From Bisporella sp. PMI_857 (Eukaryota; Ascomycota; Leotiomycetes; Helotiales; Helotiaceae), in the NCBI GenBank assembly GCA_021307315.1, contig JAJSPD010000180.1, forward strand, positions 1 to 32,719: a DNA stretch of 32,719 nt. The letters run 5' to 3'. The notes beneath the pieces are model-generated. The model was not told where the DNA came from and ran no database searches. It was given only the letters and a program-made list of their open reading frames with translations. Positions 10,796 through 20,789 of the stretch are shown here, in pieces (the first letter of the stretch is position 1; each line of letters starts with the position of its first letter). A program made the position numbers and the translations under genes.

Positions 10796-11416
10796 ACAAG
10801 TTATACAAGTATAAAGTTTTCTTTTTTTTTAAGCTTTTTAACAGCTTTAGGACTTATTAAAAATATATAAACAGCCTATTTATCAACTATTTAATCGATT
10901 TTTGTATTGCGTACTTAAACGATATTTTAATATGACAAGATGAATACAATGTGGCTATTTAGGACATGTCCCGCAGTGTCCTAGGGCATCTTGTCCCTAG
11001 ACATGTGATTTGTGGCACGCGGGCTCATAACTTATACCTACAACCCGTTCTTGTTCCCGGACTCTAACCCCCGTGAAATGGAAAAATCTACTCTGGGAGA
11101 GAAAATTCAGCCTAGTTTGTGCTATTCATTACACGTTGTTAGCATTCGAAGGCTTATGCCGTGTGGAATTCAGCCTGTCAGTTACAAAACCCGGGAAGAT
11201 AGTTACTTGAAAAATGAGTCCTACTTGATCAGAAGGGGAGCTGAGGAAGGTTTCCCAAAAGACGATTCGTCTATAGTTAGAGCAGCCCAGAATACTAATG
11301 AACCTCTCAGGGCAATATTGAAACTATAAAGTAAGAATGTTCAAAGTTATCGATATATAACGCACTGCTACTTTCGGAGTAAAATTTTGTTTTAATCATG
11401 TGTTTAGTCTACTATT
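10796..11416. other. AT-rich island and small hairpin
   Basis: 10796-10935 is strongly AT-rich with a T9 run, like the RIP-type AT islands of ascomycete genomes. 10981-11000 forms a hairpin (CTAGGG, 8-base loop, CCCTAG) flanked on both sides by ACATGT. A 105-codon open frame at 11012-11329 has no motif and I do not treat it as a gene. The Hsp70-like gene ends at 11417 on the other strand. Confidence 0.5.
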
Positions 11417-12697
11417 TTAGAGCTCCTCGTTCAAGATCGCTTGATCTTTCATATCTGTATGCATACTCTGAGGGTGGCGATTTCCCCTGCACTGGGGAGA
11501 TTCTTTACATCCTCGAGGAGCCTCCTGCATACGCTTGGCAAATTCAGCAGCACCTCTTGCTGCAACGTATAGCGAATTTAGTGATTGGTGATTCTTAGCA
11601 AATGGCATTATGGATTCCCTTGTTAGCTCGTGCGGGATTAGCTCCATCAGTGCATCTTGAACTGTTCGGATGTATTCATGGTTATCGACAACATCTCCAA
11701 GCATTAAGACATGTGTTAGTGGTCGGTGTGATGCTTTACCAATCTCCACAATGGTCTTTCGGATGTTCTCCCAGTAAACCTCCCTGTCGTATTGATCATG
11801 AGGGAGATTGTCAAGGCCCAAATCGAACCGGAACCTCTGGTTTTCGATGTCACTTCGCCAGGCAGATTGCATGTAAGTATATGCCGCGTCGAAAGATACG
11901 CGGCTCAAACTGAGTTCAAGTATGTGGGAATAAGGCATTTCAGCCTCCTCGTCCTCGCATGTATCGGGGTCGTCATAGTGTTCGCATAGGCCATACCCCA
12001 TACCCGCAAAGGAGGCGCTTATTTCTGAAACTAGACCCCCCATGTGTTTATTACTAATGATACCACTGAGGCCGGAATATTCAAGGGCATCACTGACATC
12101 CTCCCAGAAAAGACCAGGCAGGCGCGGAACTACCACGAAGACTCTTTCGATGCTGTTGGACCCGAGCTTGTTGTTTATCGTCACTCGAAGTTGCGAAGTT
12201 AAATTTGCGATAATTCCCACGTCGGTAGTGGCAGGAACGCCACGAAGTTTGTTGAAGCGTCTCTTAGCATGTGCTATGGAGCATTGAAGTTGGTCCCAGG
12301 CGCTGTCAGTGCTGAGCACTTATTAGCGCCATGGTCTTAGTAGCATGAACAATATTCCTACCATGAAGTTTTGGAAGTGTAGTTCGACAAACGTGACATG
12401 AGTTCAACGTATGTATGAGGCGCATCGACCTGGAGGCAACTCTGAGCTTCCTGCCACTGGGCTTCTTGCGAAATGTTGCAGACTAACCTTTCCGAGATCC
12501 ACGAGAGAGCCATTGTAATATCTGATAGCAGCTGTCGCATAAGAGGTTGTCAAATCAATTCCAATACCAGGTGCTTGAATATCTTCAACAGAAACACATT
12601 CCGAGCAGGGAGGTAGGGGTTCAAAACGGGGTCGTCGACCCGTGGCCGCGAATGCGCTCACTGTGAGCAGAGAAAAGACGTAGCGGTGAGAAATCAT
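11417..12697 (-). CDS. secreted Hsp70-like (actin-fold) protein
   Basis: A 390-residue protein from exons 12697-12488, 12429-12362 and 12311-11417; both introns (58 and 50 bases) keep the frame. It opens with a signal peptide (MISHRYVFSLLTVSAFAATG), then the first phosphate loop of the Hsp70/actin fold: GIGIDLTTSYATAAIRYYNG near residues 44-63 (compare GIDLGTTYSCV). Later parts match the fungal Hsp70-like family rather than true chaperones: YVELMSRLSNY, GVPATTDVGIIANL, and the end YVAARGAAEFAKRM followed by a Cys-containing tail (RGCKESPQCRG). It is far shorter than Hsp70 (about 640), has no peptide-binding domain and no DnaK-type connect-2 motif that I can see, so chaperone activity is doubtful. 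The signal peptide suggests the ER or export. It lies between HET genes; a functional link is only a guess. Confidence 0.78.
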
Positions 12698-13189
12698 CGT
12701 GATTTTCTGAGCATTCGATGGTGGCTGAATGTCGGAGGTGAAGACTTCGAGCCGCACTCTTGAGGATAAATCGTTTATGTCTGCCGCTGGGCCGGGAAGG
12801 GGCTGTGTGTACTCCTGTGTGCAGTTGGTTTTTGAAAACTGTCAGCCTTGTCCATCCAGAAAAATAACCCGTGGGAAATATTTAACACTGTTGTTTACAT
12901 TACATTACTACAATGTTTCTATATTACAATTAAAACTACATTAAAATAAAGAGCGTAATTAGCCTTTACTTTACTGTCATTTTTTGTATTCTAGAAATGT
13001 TGCTATGGTGTCATATAAATAGTGATTATATTTAGTATACTAGCAAAAGTTGGCCATAATTATAAGAACAATTAAAGCCAATTCTTATATAAATAGATCT
13101 TTTTCAATAAAGCATTTAGTGAAATATAGGTATGACACACAATTAGCGTTCTCTTTAATAAGGCAGGCTAGCAGATTTCAAAAACTAAG
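12698..13189. other. AT-rich spacer
   Basis: The 5' flank of the Hsp70-like gene, then an AT-rich stretch (about 12880-13130) with no open frame of note. Its composition is like the island at 10796-10935 and it may be the remains of an RIP-altered element, but no transposon feature can be recognised. Confidence 0.5.
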
Positions 13190-13959
13190 CTAAACCTGCA
13201 TACAGTAATACATACACAAGCACTGGATGGCCATGTGACTTGCTTGAATACCAACCCCTGAATCTCTGAGAAGAAGCGATTGAGGCGCTTCGGTGCCACC
13301 AAAACAACACGCGTTGCATCGCCATCTAGCAGTAAGAGGCTATAAACTTTGATGGAAATTCTAAAGTCCAAAAATATTGTTCTAGAAATGTCCTCTTTCC
13401 CTCACCTCTTTCCGCGCGGTTATGTTACTTTCTACAAGTTCAGCTCTGCATAAGTGATCATGACCCCTAACTTCTGCTTGCATATGGCCACATGTATTCT
13501 TACTTGAGTGCCTAGCTATGGTGGGTCATTTCGAATGGATGGTCGGTGGCTGGTACATCCTGTAACCACAGTGATTATAAAGAAGGGTCAAAGGGTCGTC
13601 GTCGTGAGCTGAAAGTGACCAAATGTGTTCTTCAAGACTGCCATACAATTGCTGCTACTTCCAACCAATTCGCTTGAGCTCACCTTGTGGAAATGGAGGT
13701 GGCCAACAAAATGTAAGTCATGTTCTGCCCTTTGCAGTTTTCTTGTACATTTGTGGGATAGATCTGAGAAACCAGTCGTGCTAATTCATATATGTAGACC
13801 ATGGCAACTTATGGTCGTGTTAACGTTAGTTGTGGAACCTATTAATACAAGATAAATGGCCCTAATGTGCCAGCTCCTACACCCAAACCAGATCCCGGAC
13901 CAGATGCCAATCCAGAACCTAGACCAAACCCGAGACTAGGCGGACCAAACTTGTATTAA
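13190..13959 (+). pseudogene. relic of a small Cys-containing, Pro-tailed secreted-type protein
   Basis: Pieces of coding sequence follow each other in one direction with breaks between them. They are: GHVTCLNTNP then AIEALRCHQNNTRCIAI near 13230-13330 (frameshifted); WVISNGWSVAGTSCNHSDYK and VTKCVLQDCHTIAATSNQF at 13519-13676; a frameshift; SSPCGNGGGQQN to 13712; an intron of 85 bases (GTAAGT, GCTAATTC branch, GTAG); TMATYGRVNVSCGTY; an in-frame TAA; then YKINGPNVPAPTPKP and a Pro-x repeat tail to the stop at 13957-13959. The pattern of spaced Cys, Gly/Asn-rich core and PxPx tail suggests a small secreted protein. I do not recognise the family. No signal peptide is found in place, so it is probably dead. 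Confidence 0.42.
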
Positions 13960-14639
13960 GATATCCTAGAATAATCTAAGATCGGAGTGTCACCCCTACT
14001 GTTAAAAAGCCGATGATGGGAATGTTACAACTTAAGAGCCGCTCGCAATGGTTATTGAGCAGCAAAGACGTCTCTTGTAGAGTGGAGATGAAGAAACCAA
14101 GAAGTGTATGCCTGTACCTGAGAAGGCAACTGAGAACGATAGTTGTGGCGGCTTTGATTGTCGGTTATAATTGTACGACGGATGTAAGAAGACAGCTTCG
14201 ATAGGACACCTTCGATGTGTTCTCGACGTGGGTTGTGATATTGCAGGTGACTTGAAATTCGCATTTTTAAAAGAGGTAGTGATGGAAAAGTGTATGAAAT
14301 GCGTTAGTTATGATATACAGGATTAGTTACACCAGGGAGTAGAATAATAGGATGGTTGGAAAATAAGTAAATGGTACAGTCATCTTCAATGTTGGTGTTT
14401 CGGGATCTCACAAGACCCTTCTGATTTTATGCATTGGCTTTAAGTGCTTCAACCTGGTGCGCACCACGTACAGCTTGTACCTTCCCTGTGTGATCAAGTG
14501 AGTGAGACCGACTGACGTTTCTGAGTAAGGTATCTAAGCACCTATAAGTCCTTGGACAGAACCCTGAATGATGGACAACAAATTATGTTCTAATAGATGA
14601 TGCTTTAAGCATCATTATTTCCGTATCATTGAAAGTGAG
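13960..14639. other. intergenic, no gene seen
   Basis: Only chance open frames (under 75 codons). No repeat besides the dispersed one that begins at about 14640. Confidence 0.45.
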
Positions 14640-14890
14640 ATGGCGTTCGCTTGGCATTATCCATCACACAGTTTCAATTGTGCTAAGAGTCCTGACTTAG
14701 AGCATTGGCTGACACACATGTGTGTGACAGGTCCAATGACATGCGGAACAACTTCCAAAGGCACAATAACTTCTAACGATCGATATATCCGGAACCTGAA
14801 ATTTGCTGGCTTTATTGTGGGCCTCAACTTTTCCACCTAATCTTTACTTTTACTCCCCTTCAGCCTTAACTTCAATTATTCTTAACATTA
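14640..14890 (+). repeat. diverged dispersed repeat, copy 2
   Basis: Partner of 10470-10795 in the same orientation, about 4.1 kb away. The best-matching part is 14725-14890 (shared tgtgacagg, ccaat, ccgga, tttattgt, cctcaac, ttaacttca/tcaacttcg). It ends where the first recognisable HET codons begin (about 14895), so the repeat replaces the missing front half of the headless HET gene. Confidence 0.6.
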
Positions 14891-14894
14891 GTTT

Positions 14895-15925
14895 TCCTGG
14901 CGTGCCGGGGTACTCACCTCCGTTAATACTGTTTACTTGGAATTTTTCGGTATTAACATGCCACTTCCGTATGGGGAGGGATATAATGCATTCATACGGT
15001 TACAGGAAGAAGTTTCCAAAAGGACAAATGACCTCACTCTTTTTGCGTGGAGAGCGCTAGATATACTGGAAGAATCACATAACCCAGAAAACTTCATGAT
15101 AGCCAAAGGAGCAGCACCTGGGAGCGACCACTATCATGGAATGTTCGCTTGCTCTCCAACGGAATTCAATTCTGCTGATACTATAAAAGAATCTCCCACT
15201 CGTCCTTCTGCTTATAATTCAGCAATAGCAATAACGGATAAAGGATTCAAGATCAGCTCACCACTCTGGAAAGGAAACTCACATGGCCTATTCGAAATTC
15301 CCCTCAGCTATTTTCAGTCTCCAATTAGCGATTCAAAGGGAAATGAATCACTGAGCATCGTTGTCAAGTGGGCTGGAGGTGATATATATGCTCGAACCAA
15401 TATCACTAAGCTTAGCAGTGTTAGGTTCAATTTTAATACTCTTCCAAGTCAGGACAAATTTTATTTTGCTCGTTCTGTAAGCCGATTGAATCATCTGGCT
15501 TCATCTATCAGCTCTCTGAATATTTTGGGCCATTGTTCAATTCGTCTGCTTATGCGAAATGGGATCACTCCGGCTCCTGAAGTTGACAATCCATTCTCGC
15601 TAGACCATATGTGGAAAAATCGGCTGGGTGTGCGCAGATTTATGACATATGGGCATGAGTCTCCAGTAGGGCTCGCATTCTTTAAAGTCCCTGGTCACTC
15701 TAGCCTTTTCATGATTATCTTGGGTCTTGATAGATTTGCGAAACCGTGGCGCTGTTTAGCTGGACCCGGAAGCCCTTTGATGCCTTCTCAATATAGTAAA
15801 CGCCGAGAATTTTTAGATAGGTAGGCCCGCTGGCAATGGAAATGGCAACGTCTGAGGAGAGCAAAACTTTAGAGATGGAGGCCCCCGATGGTATATATAC
15901 TGTAACAGTACTGGAAGACACCTAA
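14895..15925 (+). pseudogene. headless HET-family gene (C-terminal half only)
   Basis: The frame from 14895 to the stop at 15822-15824 carries FFGINMPLPYGEGYNAFIRL near 14940-15000 and then TNDLTLFAWRA. This is the hallmark post-HET block of fungal HET proteins (LLGIFGINMPLLYGEG..F.RLQEE, then LFAW). A degenerate lead, WRAGVLTSVNTVYLE, matches the W-A-x-R-T-T-x-x-E-D-T-A-Y-S-L stretch that precedes it. The HET domain, start codon and promoter are absent. A tail in another frame (LAMEMATSEESKTLEM, ending at 15925) shows one further frameshift near 15824. The remaining frame is otherwise unbroken for about 300 codons, so the truncation may be recent or the frame may still be used. The block just upstream is a diverged repeat. 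Confidence 0.75.
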
Positions 15926-16697
15926 GTGCCAAGTGATCGAGCCCATGAACCGATCATGTACACTTTAAGAGTGCATACCTACCCAGGTCTTAAGCGAGAC
16001 TTGCCTCTCCAGCTTGATAGTGTTGCTCAGAATAACTCAAACTTTAGGCCATGAAAGAATACCACTCAAGTGAGACCAAAAAATCTCTGATGGTCGGGGT
16101 CTCGCTTATCCCTAAGTATAGTTTAGCTTCTCAGCAATAGCAAACTAGGACCATTTCCACCGGCAAGCACTTAGGCCTTGTAAAAACAGGATTTGCTAAG
16201 CTTGCATAGCTGCTAGCTATATTTGAAGTGAATAGAACTGCATCCTACACAACCTGTTCCTAATGGTTTCAAAAGCCTTTAGAGAAGATCAGCGTATCAC
16301 TACGGAATGTGAGGATTGCGACCACTTCTGAAACTCCACTTCAAAACCTGATGAGGACTCTGGCAATACCCCGCTCCCCAGTCAATCCCAATAACAACTC
16401 TAGGTCTCACCCGTAACATTGCCCAGGCAACGTACCGTCATAATCAATGTTGTATGCCTCGGCTCGATCTAGAAACTTTTCAAAGATTAGACAAGACTAC
16501 TGTCTTAGTGGAGAATTGAGCTTCTTCTTCATCAAGAGTCCTTTAGTTATCTTCATATGATATGGAAACAAGTATCACGTATTTGCCAGTTCTGTCTTCG
16601 GCTCTGATCTTGTTTTAAGTGTTGATGAGAAAGCCCGTGCACATCAAATGCGGGACAAGACTTATGTCCAGTTGGAAGAGCATTTAGGTTTCTGGTG
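15926..16697. other. intergenic with an inverted repeat
   Basis: Between the converging headless HET gene and the second intact HET gene. It contains a perfect 10-base inverted repeat, TAAGCGAGAC at 15991-16000 and GTCTCGCTTA at 16099-16108. Nothing else is supported. Confidence 0.5.
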
Positions 16698-18947
16698 TCA
16701 AACAAGCACAATCTCTGTCCAGATTGGGACATTGCCACAAGAGTCCCAGATTGATTCCTTCAGCACTCTCCCCAGCCCAACTCTCTCTGCAGCTTTCATT
16801 TCATCGCCGTCTATACCTATCAAAGTTTTCCACTCCACCATCATGACGTAGAACTCTTCCCAATCAGGTCCGAACCCGTAGTATTTCTTATACGGGTGAT
16901 CCTCATGCGGCCGCCTCCACTGACAACTGTAATTAGCCTCAGAAAGCATTAAGAAGTCGTAGGGCTTGTCCATCGAGTACTTGGTTGTCCATATATCGTC
17001 AAGCAAGACATATCCGCAGGGTTGAGATTTCTTGTTTTGTAGGAGGAACACTACTCGGCCATTCGAATCCCAGGGTTTGTCTATACTGCCATATCGGAGG
17101 TACGCATCTGAAGCTCGAATTTGAAACTGGGCCAAGAGGGTGTGGAATCCCAGAGCTAGGATTTCCGGTGCCACTTTGGCCAATTTGGTCAACAGAGGAG
17201 CTTTGGCGTCACTCATAGTTCTATAACGGGATATTATAGGGTCAGTCTTGTCTTTACGGCCGTAAAGGTCGGCTTTAGTGACTGCTGCCGGATCATATCC
17301 AATATGCGAGTCGTCGTTGTGCAAGCCACTTGGAACGACCCATACTGGCACAATACCGCCTTCTGGAGTATAGCGGTACCATTCAATCCAGGTTCGCTCT
17401 CTCAACCAATTCGTCAAGTGCAGTCGCTCTTGTTCCGGTGTTGCGAAGTACCCATACGAGGCCAGATCTAGGGTATCGCCAGCCCAATGGACGGAACTGG
17501 TCCATCCCGCCCATGACCAAGACGGAAACTCGACATTACGGCTGGATCTGCCATTCGGCTGCCAAAGCAAAGTGATGTCAAATATACAACCAGGGAGTCC
17601 GGCAATCGAGCCTGTTTTGAGTACCTGGTTCAAAACGTTCTCGACTCCCCTGAACGCATTGAGTTTGTCAGAAGTGAAGGTCAGGTTCCTTAATGTGTAT
17701 TCCTGAACTGCTTGAAAGTACAAAATGGACGAAGCTACGCCATCGCGTATGAATCTTTTTGCAATGTGCACAACTTTTAAAGTCTGGTCTGGATCTGCAT
17801 CTTCGCCTTCGTGAACGTCTTCGGCAAAAACATGTGAGCGGCAGGAGAAGTAGACCTGATTATTGATGAAAATGAGAGCCCGAGTACTCAAGTGCTCTTC
17901 TTGGAACCTAAAATATGTTAGTCGATTGTATATGCATATAAAAATAACACAAATCCTGACATACGTCCAGCCTCGAGATCCATATAGACCTGAAGTCATG
18001 TATGCAGAATAGTTAAAGGTAGCCATGACTGGTAGACCAGGTAATAGCACTGTTCTATGTTGCATGGACTTTCTCGGCGTCGTTATTCCAAGCAAGCCAT
18101 TTTGCATTGCTTTGTCATCCGCAGCCGTGATAACTAGAAGTGCTTGTTGATATATTGAGTCCATAGCTTCTATGTTCGATTGCGAATTTGTCGCATTATC
18201 CTGCATGATACACAAGCTATCAATCCATAGGTAGCGCTGATGAATCATCCGAGTGAGCTCAATCGCATCTCGAATGGTCGGGCTCAATTGGTCCCAGATC
18301 TTCTGGAGCGAGTTCTCCTGATGAAGGCTGCCAACGTTCTTAGAGGTGGTCTTGAACTTTACGCTTTCACCCCAAACGTAACTCAGCGCTAAATATGTCG
18401 AGCTAACGGGTAATGAGCTAAGACAATTACGCAAGACGTCTATTACCATGAAGCCAGGAGGTAATGAACGGGACGAGGAGCCTTTAATAGTCATAGTGCT
18501 GCAGTTGTGTTTTGTCCTGCAGAGGTTGATCCATTTCTTAACCAGTTCTACGTCAATCGAGGCATTTTCAATGACCCTTCCTAATCCCTGAGCCACGCTT
18601 TGATTACCTGCTATTTGCCTAATGTTCAGCTCAACTTTATCCACTTCAGAGGGCAGAACAAGCCAGATGGTTAAAGATGTTTCTTGCGAATTATTCGAAA
18701 TTCTACTCCAGCACCCTTGAAAATGGCTGTCTTGGAGAACAATGGGGGGGACCGGACCATCCCGAAACGTGGCCGTAATAAATCGGCAAAGAGGACAGCT
18801 TGGTCTCGATGATACTTCTTTGTATTGTCCCAGCTGATGCATTCGTCGGTTTTGTAGCAGGGATAAGCTGAATGCTTCGCTGTCGAGTTTAAAAGGCTGA
18901 CATTTGGGGCAAAAGGATACAGTCGACTCTGGAGATAGCCCAGCCAT
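16698..18947 (-). CDS. HET-domain protein, second intact copy
   Basis: A 730-residue protein from exons 18947-17965 and 17907-16698. The N-terminus has two CxxC pairs (CPKC near 13, CPLC near 51), a possible metal site before the HET domain. The HET domain shows YLALSYVWGES near residue 185, YLWIDSLCIMQD near 239, then YQQALLVITAADDKAMQNGL and RGWTFQEEHLSTRALIF. The last block is formed only if the 57-base intron (17964-17908; GTATGT, GACTAACAT branch, TTTAG) is removed. The intron is a multiple of three without a stop, so retention would add 19 residues inside that block. FPSWSWAGW is the post-HET WSWAG signature. It is not a close copy of the HET gene at 8371: the N-terminal and C-terminal parts differ in sequence and length. 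Confidence 0.92.
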   Translation of the reverse strand: MAGLSPESTVSFCPKCQPFKLDSEAFSLSLLQNRRMHQLGQYKEVSSRPSCPLCRFITATFRDGPVPPIVLQDSHFQGCWSRISNNSQETSLTIWLVLPSEVDKVELNIRQIAGNQSVAQGLGRVIENASIDVELVKKWINLCRTKHNCSTMTIKGSSSRSLPPGFMVIDVLRNCLSSLPVSSTYLALSYVWGESVKFKTTSKNVGSLHQENSLQKIWDQLSPTIRDAIELTRMIHQRYLWIDSLCIMQDNATNSQSNIEAMDSIYQQALLVITAADDKAMQNGLLGITTPRKSMQHRTVLLPGLPVMATFNYSAYMTSGLYGSRGWTYVRICVIFICIYNRLTYFRFQEEHLSTRALIFINNQVYFSCRSHVFAEDVHEGEDADPDQTLKVVHIAKRFIRDGVASSILYFQAVQEYTLRNLTFTSDKLNAFRGVENVLNQVLKTGSIAGLPGCIFDITLLWQPNGRSSRNVEFPSWSWAGWTSSVHWAGDTLDLASYGYFATPEQERLHLTNWLRERTWIEWYRYTPEGGIVPVWVVPSGLHNDDSHIGYDPAAVTKADLYGRKDKTDPIISRYRTMSDAKAPLLTKLAKVAPEILALGFHTLLAQFQIRASDAYLRYGSIDKPWDSNGRVVFLLQNKKSQPCGYVLLDDIWTTKYSMDKPYDFLMLSEANYSCQWRRPHEDHPYKKYYGFGPDWEEFYVMMVEWKTLIGIDGDEMKAAERVGLGRVLKESIWDSCGNVPIWTEIVLV

Positions 18948-20493
18948 TATTAGTTGCTGATTTTATAAAATTCTAGAAACCCAGCTATAAAGTCCCTCTT
19001 CCGTACCTATCTGAGACGCTTGAAAGTGGATATTCGGTCATGATTATCACTAGCATCATGAAATTCCATATTGAACATCATCTCCGAAACCTGACTTTTC
19101 AGGTTTCATTTTTTTTCTTGGCGGCTTGTATAATAACAACTTGCCAACTGGAGGGCTATTAGTTATTGTTTCTCTATTATATGCTGAGAAGTTAGGCAAT
19201 GTGTTGGGATCATTTAATATCGATGCTGAATACAGATTTCGTGGGCAGATGACATGCATATTTGTATGCTTTCATCTCCACGTTGAGCGGATAGCACAGA
19301 GGCGGGATATTACGAACCAATTCAGCTCACGAACAATATCTATTTGGGTTAAGAGGAGGTGGAGGCTGAGGAAACCCCGAGATATTGTACACATCTTTGG
19401 TGTCTGGAGGCTGGAGCGTTGATGACCCAATGTAACACTGTTTACTTTCGAGATGGAGATCATGAATTCATCAAGGTTGTGAAGCAAGAACATCTACAGT
19501 TGTACCATTGTAATTCGGTAGCAATACGAAATCAAGTTATAGCCAAATATTAGTTTATTGAATAATGAAAACATTATCTGGCATCCATCTTCTCCTTCTA
19601 CTTTGCACTCCAACCTGAAAAGCCTTTCTACCCTGGTTTCAATATCTCATAAGCATACCGATGCCTTCTAGGCCTATGACTTGTGTGTCAATTTCTAGTA
19701 GTGGCAGAACTGATTCAATGCGTGGTCGTGTTTGGTCATGTTCAGATTCTGCTCATTCATTTTGAGCTTTGCGACCTTGGAGTCAAAAGGGGGCTATAAG
19801 TGCGGGTGGTGTGAGATTGACTATCATTTTGCGTGGAAATGAGTCTCTGGAGAGTTTCCGTAAATTCTCTGTACCTATCCTAGAGCTCTTCACGGGCGAA
19901 GATCTCGATACCATCTACTTGGAGTCGGGTATCGCAAGTCCGGAAAGGGACGTCCTCCCAATCGTCGCCTTCGAACAGAGAGCGGATGGAGGTTTGGAGG
20001 CTGGGGAGGCAAACTTCGTGTGTGCATTGCGCTGTGACGCCTTACGTTGGATATTGGGCGTCGTTGATTCAATGGCTACAGATAGAGCAGCAAGCCTGGG
20101 ATTCTTCGTCTCCAAAGCCGAGTGATGATTTCGCTGCTGGCTCTGTGGTGGTGAGATCTGCGAGGTTCTAGGAATGGGCTTATTTGGGCGATGGCGGAGG
20201 GGAGGAGTAGAATATTGCTGGGATATACGTTTGCTGTTGATGGTTCTCCGGGATTGCCTCTTCCCTACTAGGGATAGATGTAGCCAGGTGGCACATCTAA
20301 GTCAGGAGATTTATTTCTCTATCTTTGCTTCAAGTTCACCACTACCCTTGGGACATGGCTGAGAAAGTTCATCGTTAACGTTTTGGATAGTTTTGGTGTA
20401 TTTTAGCTTGGAGAATATATGGTTGCCAGGCATCGGTCCACTTAGGTCGGTCCAGGAGGGTGGAACCAAGACGTGTTGTTAAATGGTAATTTT
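18948..20493. other. intergenic, no supported gene
   Basis: A 1.5-kb stretch. The 5' flank of the HET gene comes first. A 118-codon open frame at 19769-20125 (+) has coding-like composition (ESLESFRKFSVPILELF, SGIASPERDVLPIV) and is richer in G+C than its flanks, but it begins at TTG with no upstream ATG in frame and matches no family I know. It may be an exon or relic. The rest has only chance frames. Confidence 0.4.
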
Positions 20494-20789
20494 TCAGCTC
20501 AACAGGTATGAGGCACAGGTTGAGAACGTAGCCAAGTAGAAACCACTATAAGTTGCGACACAGGTGAACATAATTGAGGCGAATCCAATAATAGCAAGAA
20601 CTGAAAGCATTGCGATCGAGAAGGGAATGCAGACCTATTAATGTCAGTATAGTTCTTGGTAGCATAGCCACAGTGAATTGAGCCGAATGATAGACGGGGA
20701 CTTACAGCAAAGATGCATATCCACTTGAGGCTTGGGACCAAGAGGCCCAAGAAGTACATGAAGATTGTCCATGGTTTAAGTACAAACAT
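20494..20789 (-). CDS. spliced 74-residue membrane microprotein
   Basis: Exon 1 is 20789-20706 (ATG TTT GTA CTT) and exon 2 is 20634-20494. They are joined over a 71-base phase-0 intron with a good donor (GCT|GTAAGT) and an AATAG acceptor. Reading through the intron gives an ordinary-looking soluble tail, while the spliced frame stays hydrophobic to its stop: FMYFLGLLVPSLKWICIFA joined to VCIPFSIAML, then VLAIIGFASIMFTCVATYSG. Two, perhaps three, membrane segments are seen with a short basic start (MFVLKPW), so it is likely an integral membrane protein. No family recognised. The switch from mixed to consistently hydrophobic content at the exact splice point is the main argument that it is real. 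Its neighbours are the HET gene (1.5 kb) and the kinase. Confidence 0.55.

Noticed and set aside
11012..11329. 105-codon plus-strand frame
   Set aside because: No ATG with good context giving a family-like protein, no motif; lies in an AT-rich intergenic stretch.
19769..20125. 118-codon plus-strand frame with coding-like composition
   Set aside because: It starts at TTG with no in-frame ATG, no splice partner and no recognised family. Kept only as a remark in the gap entry.
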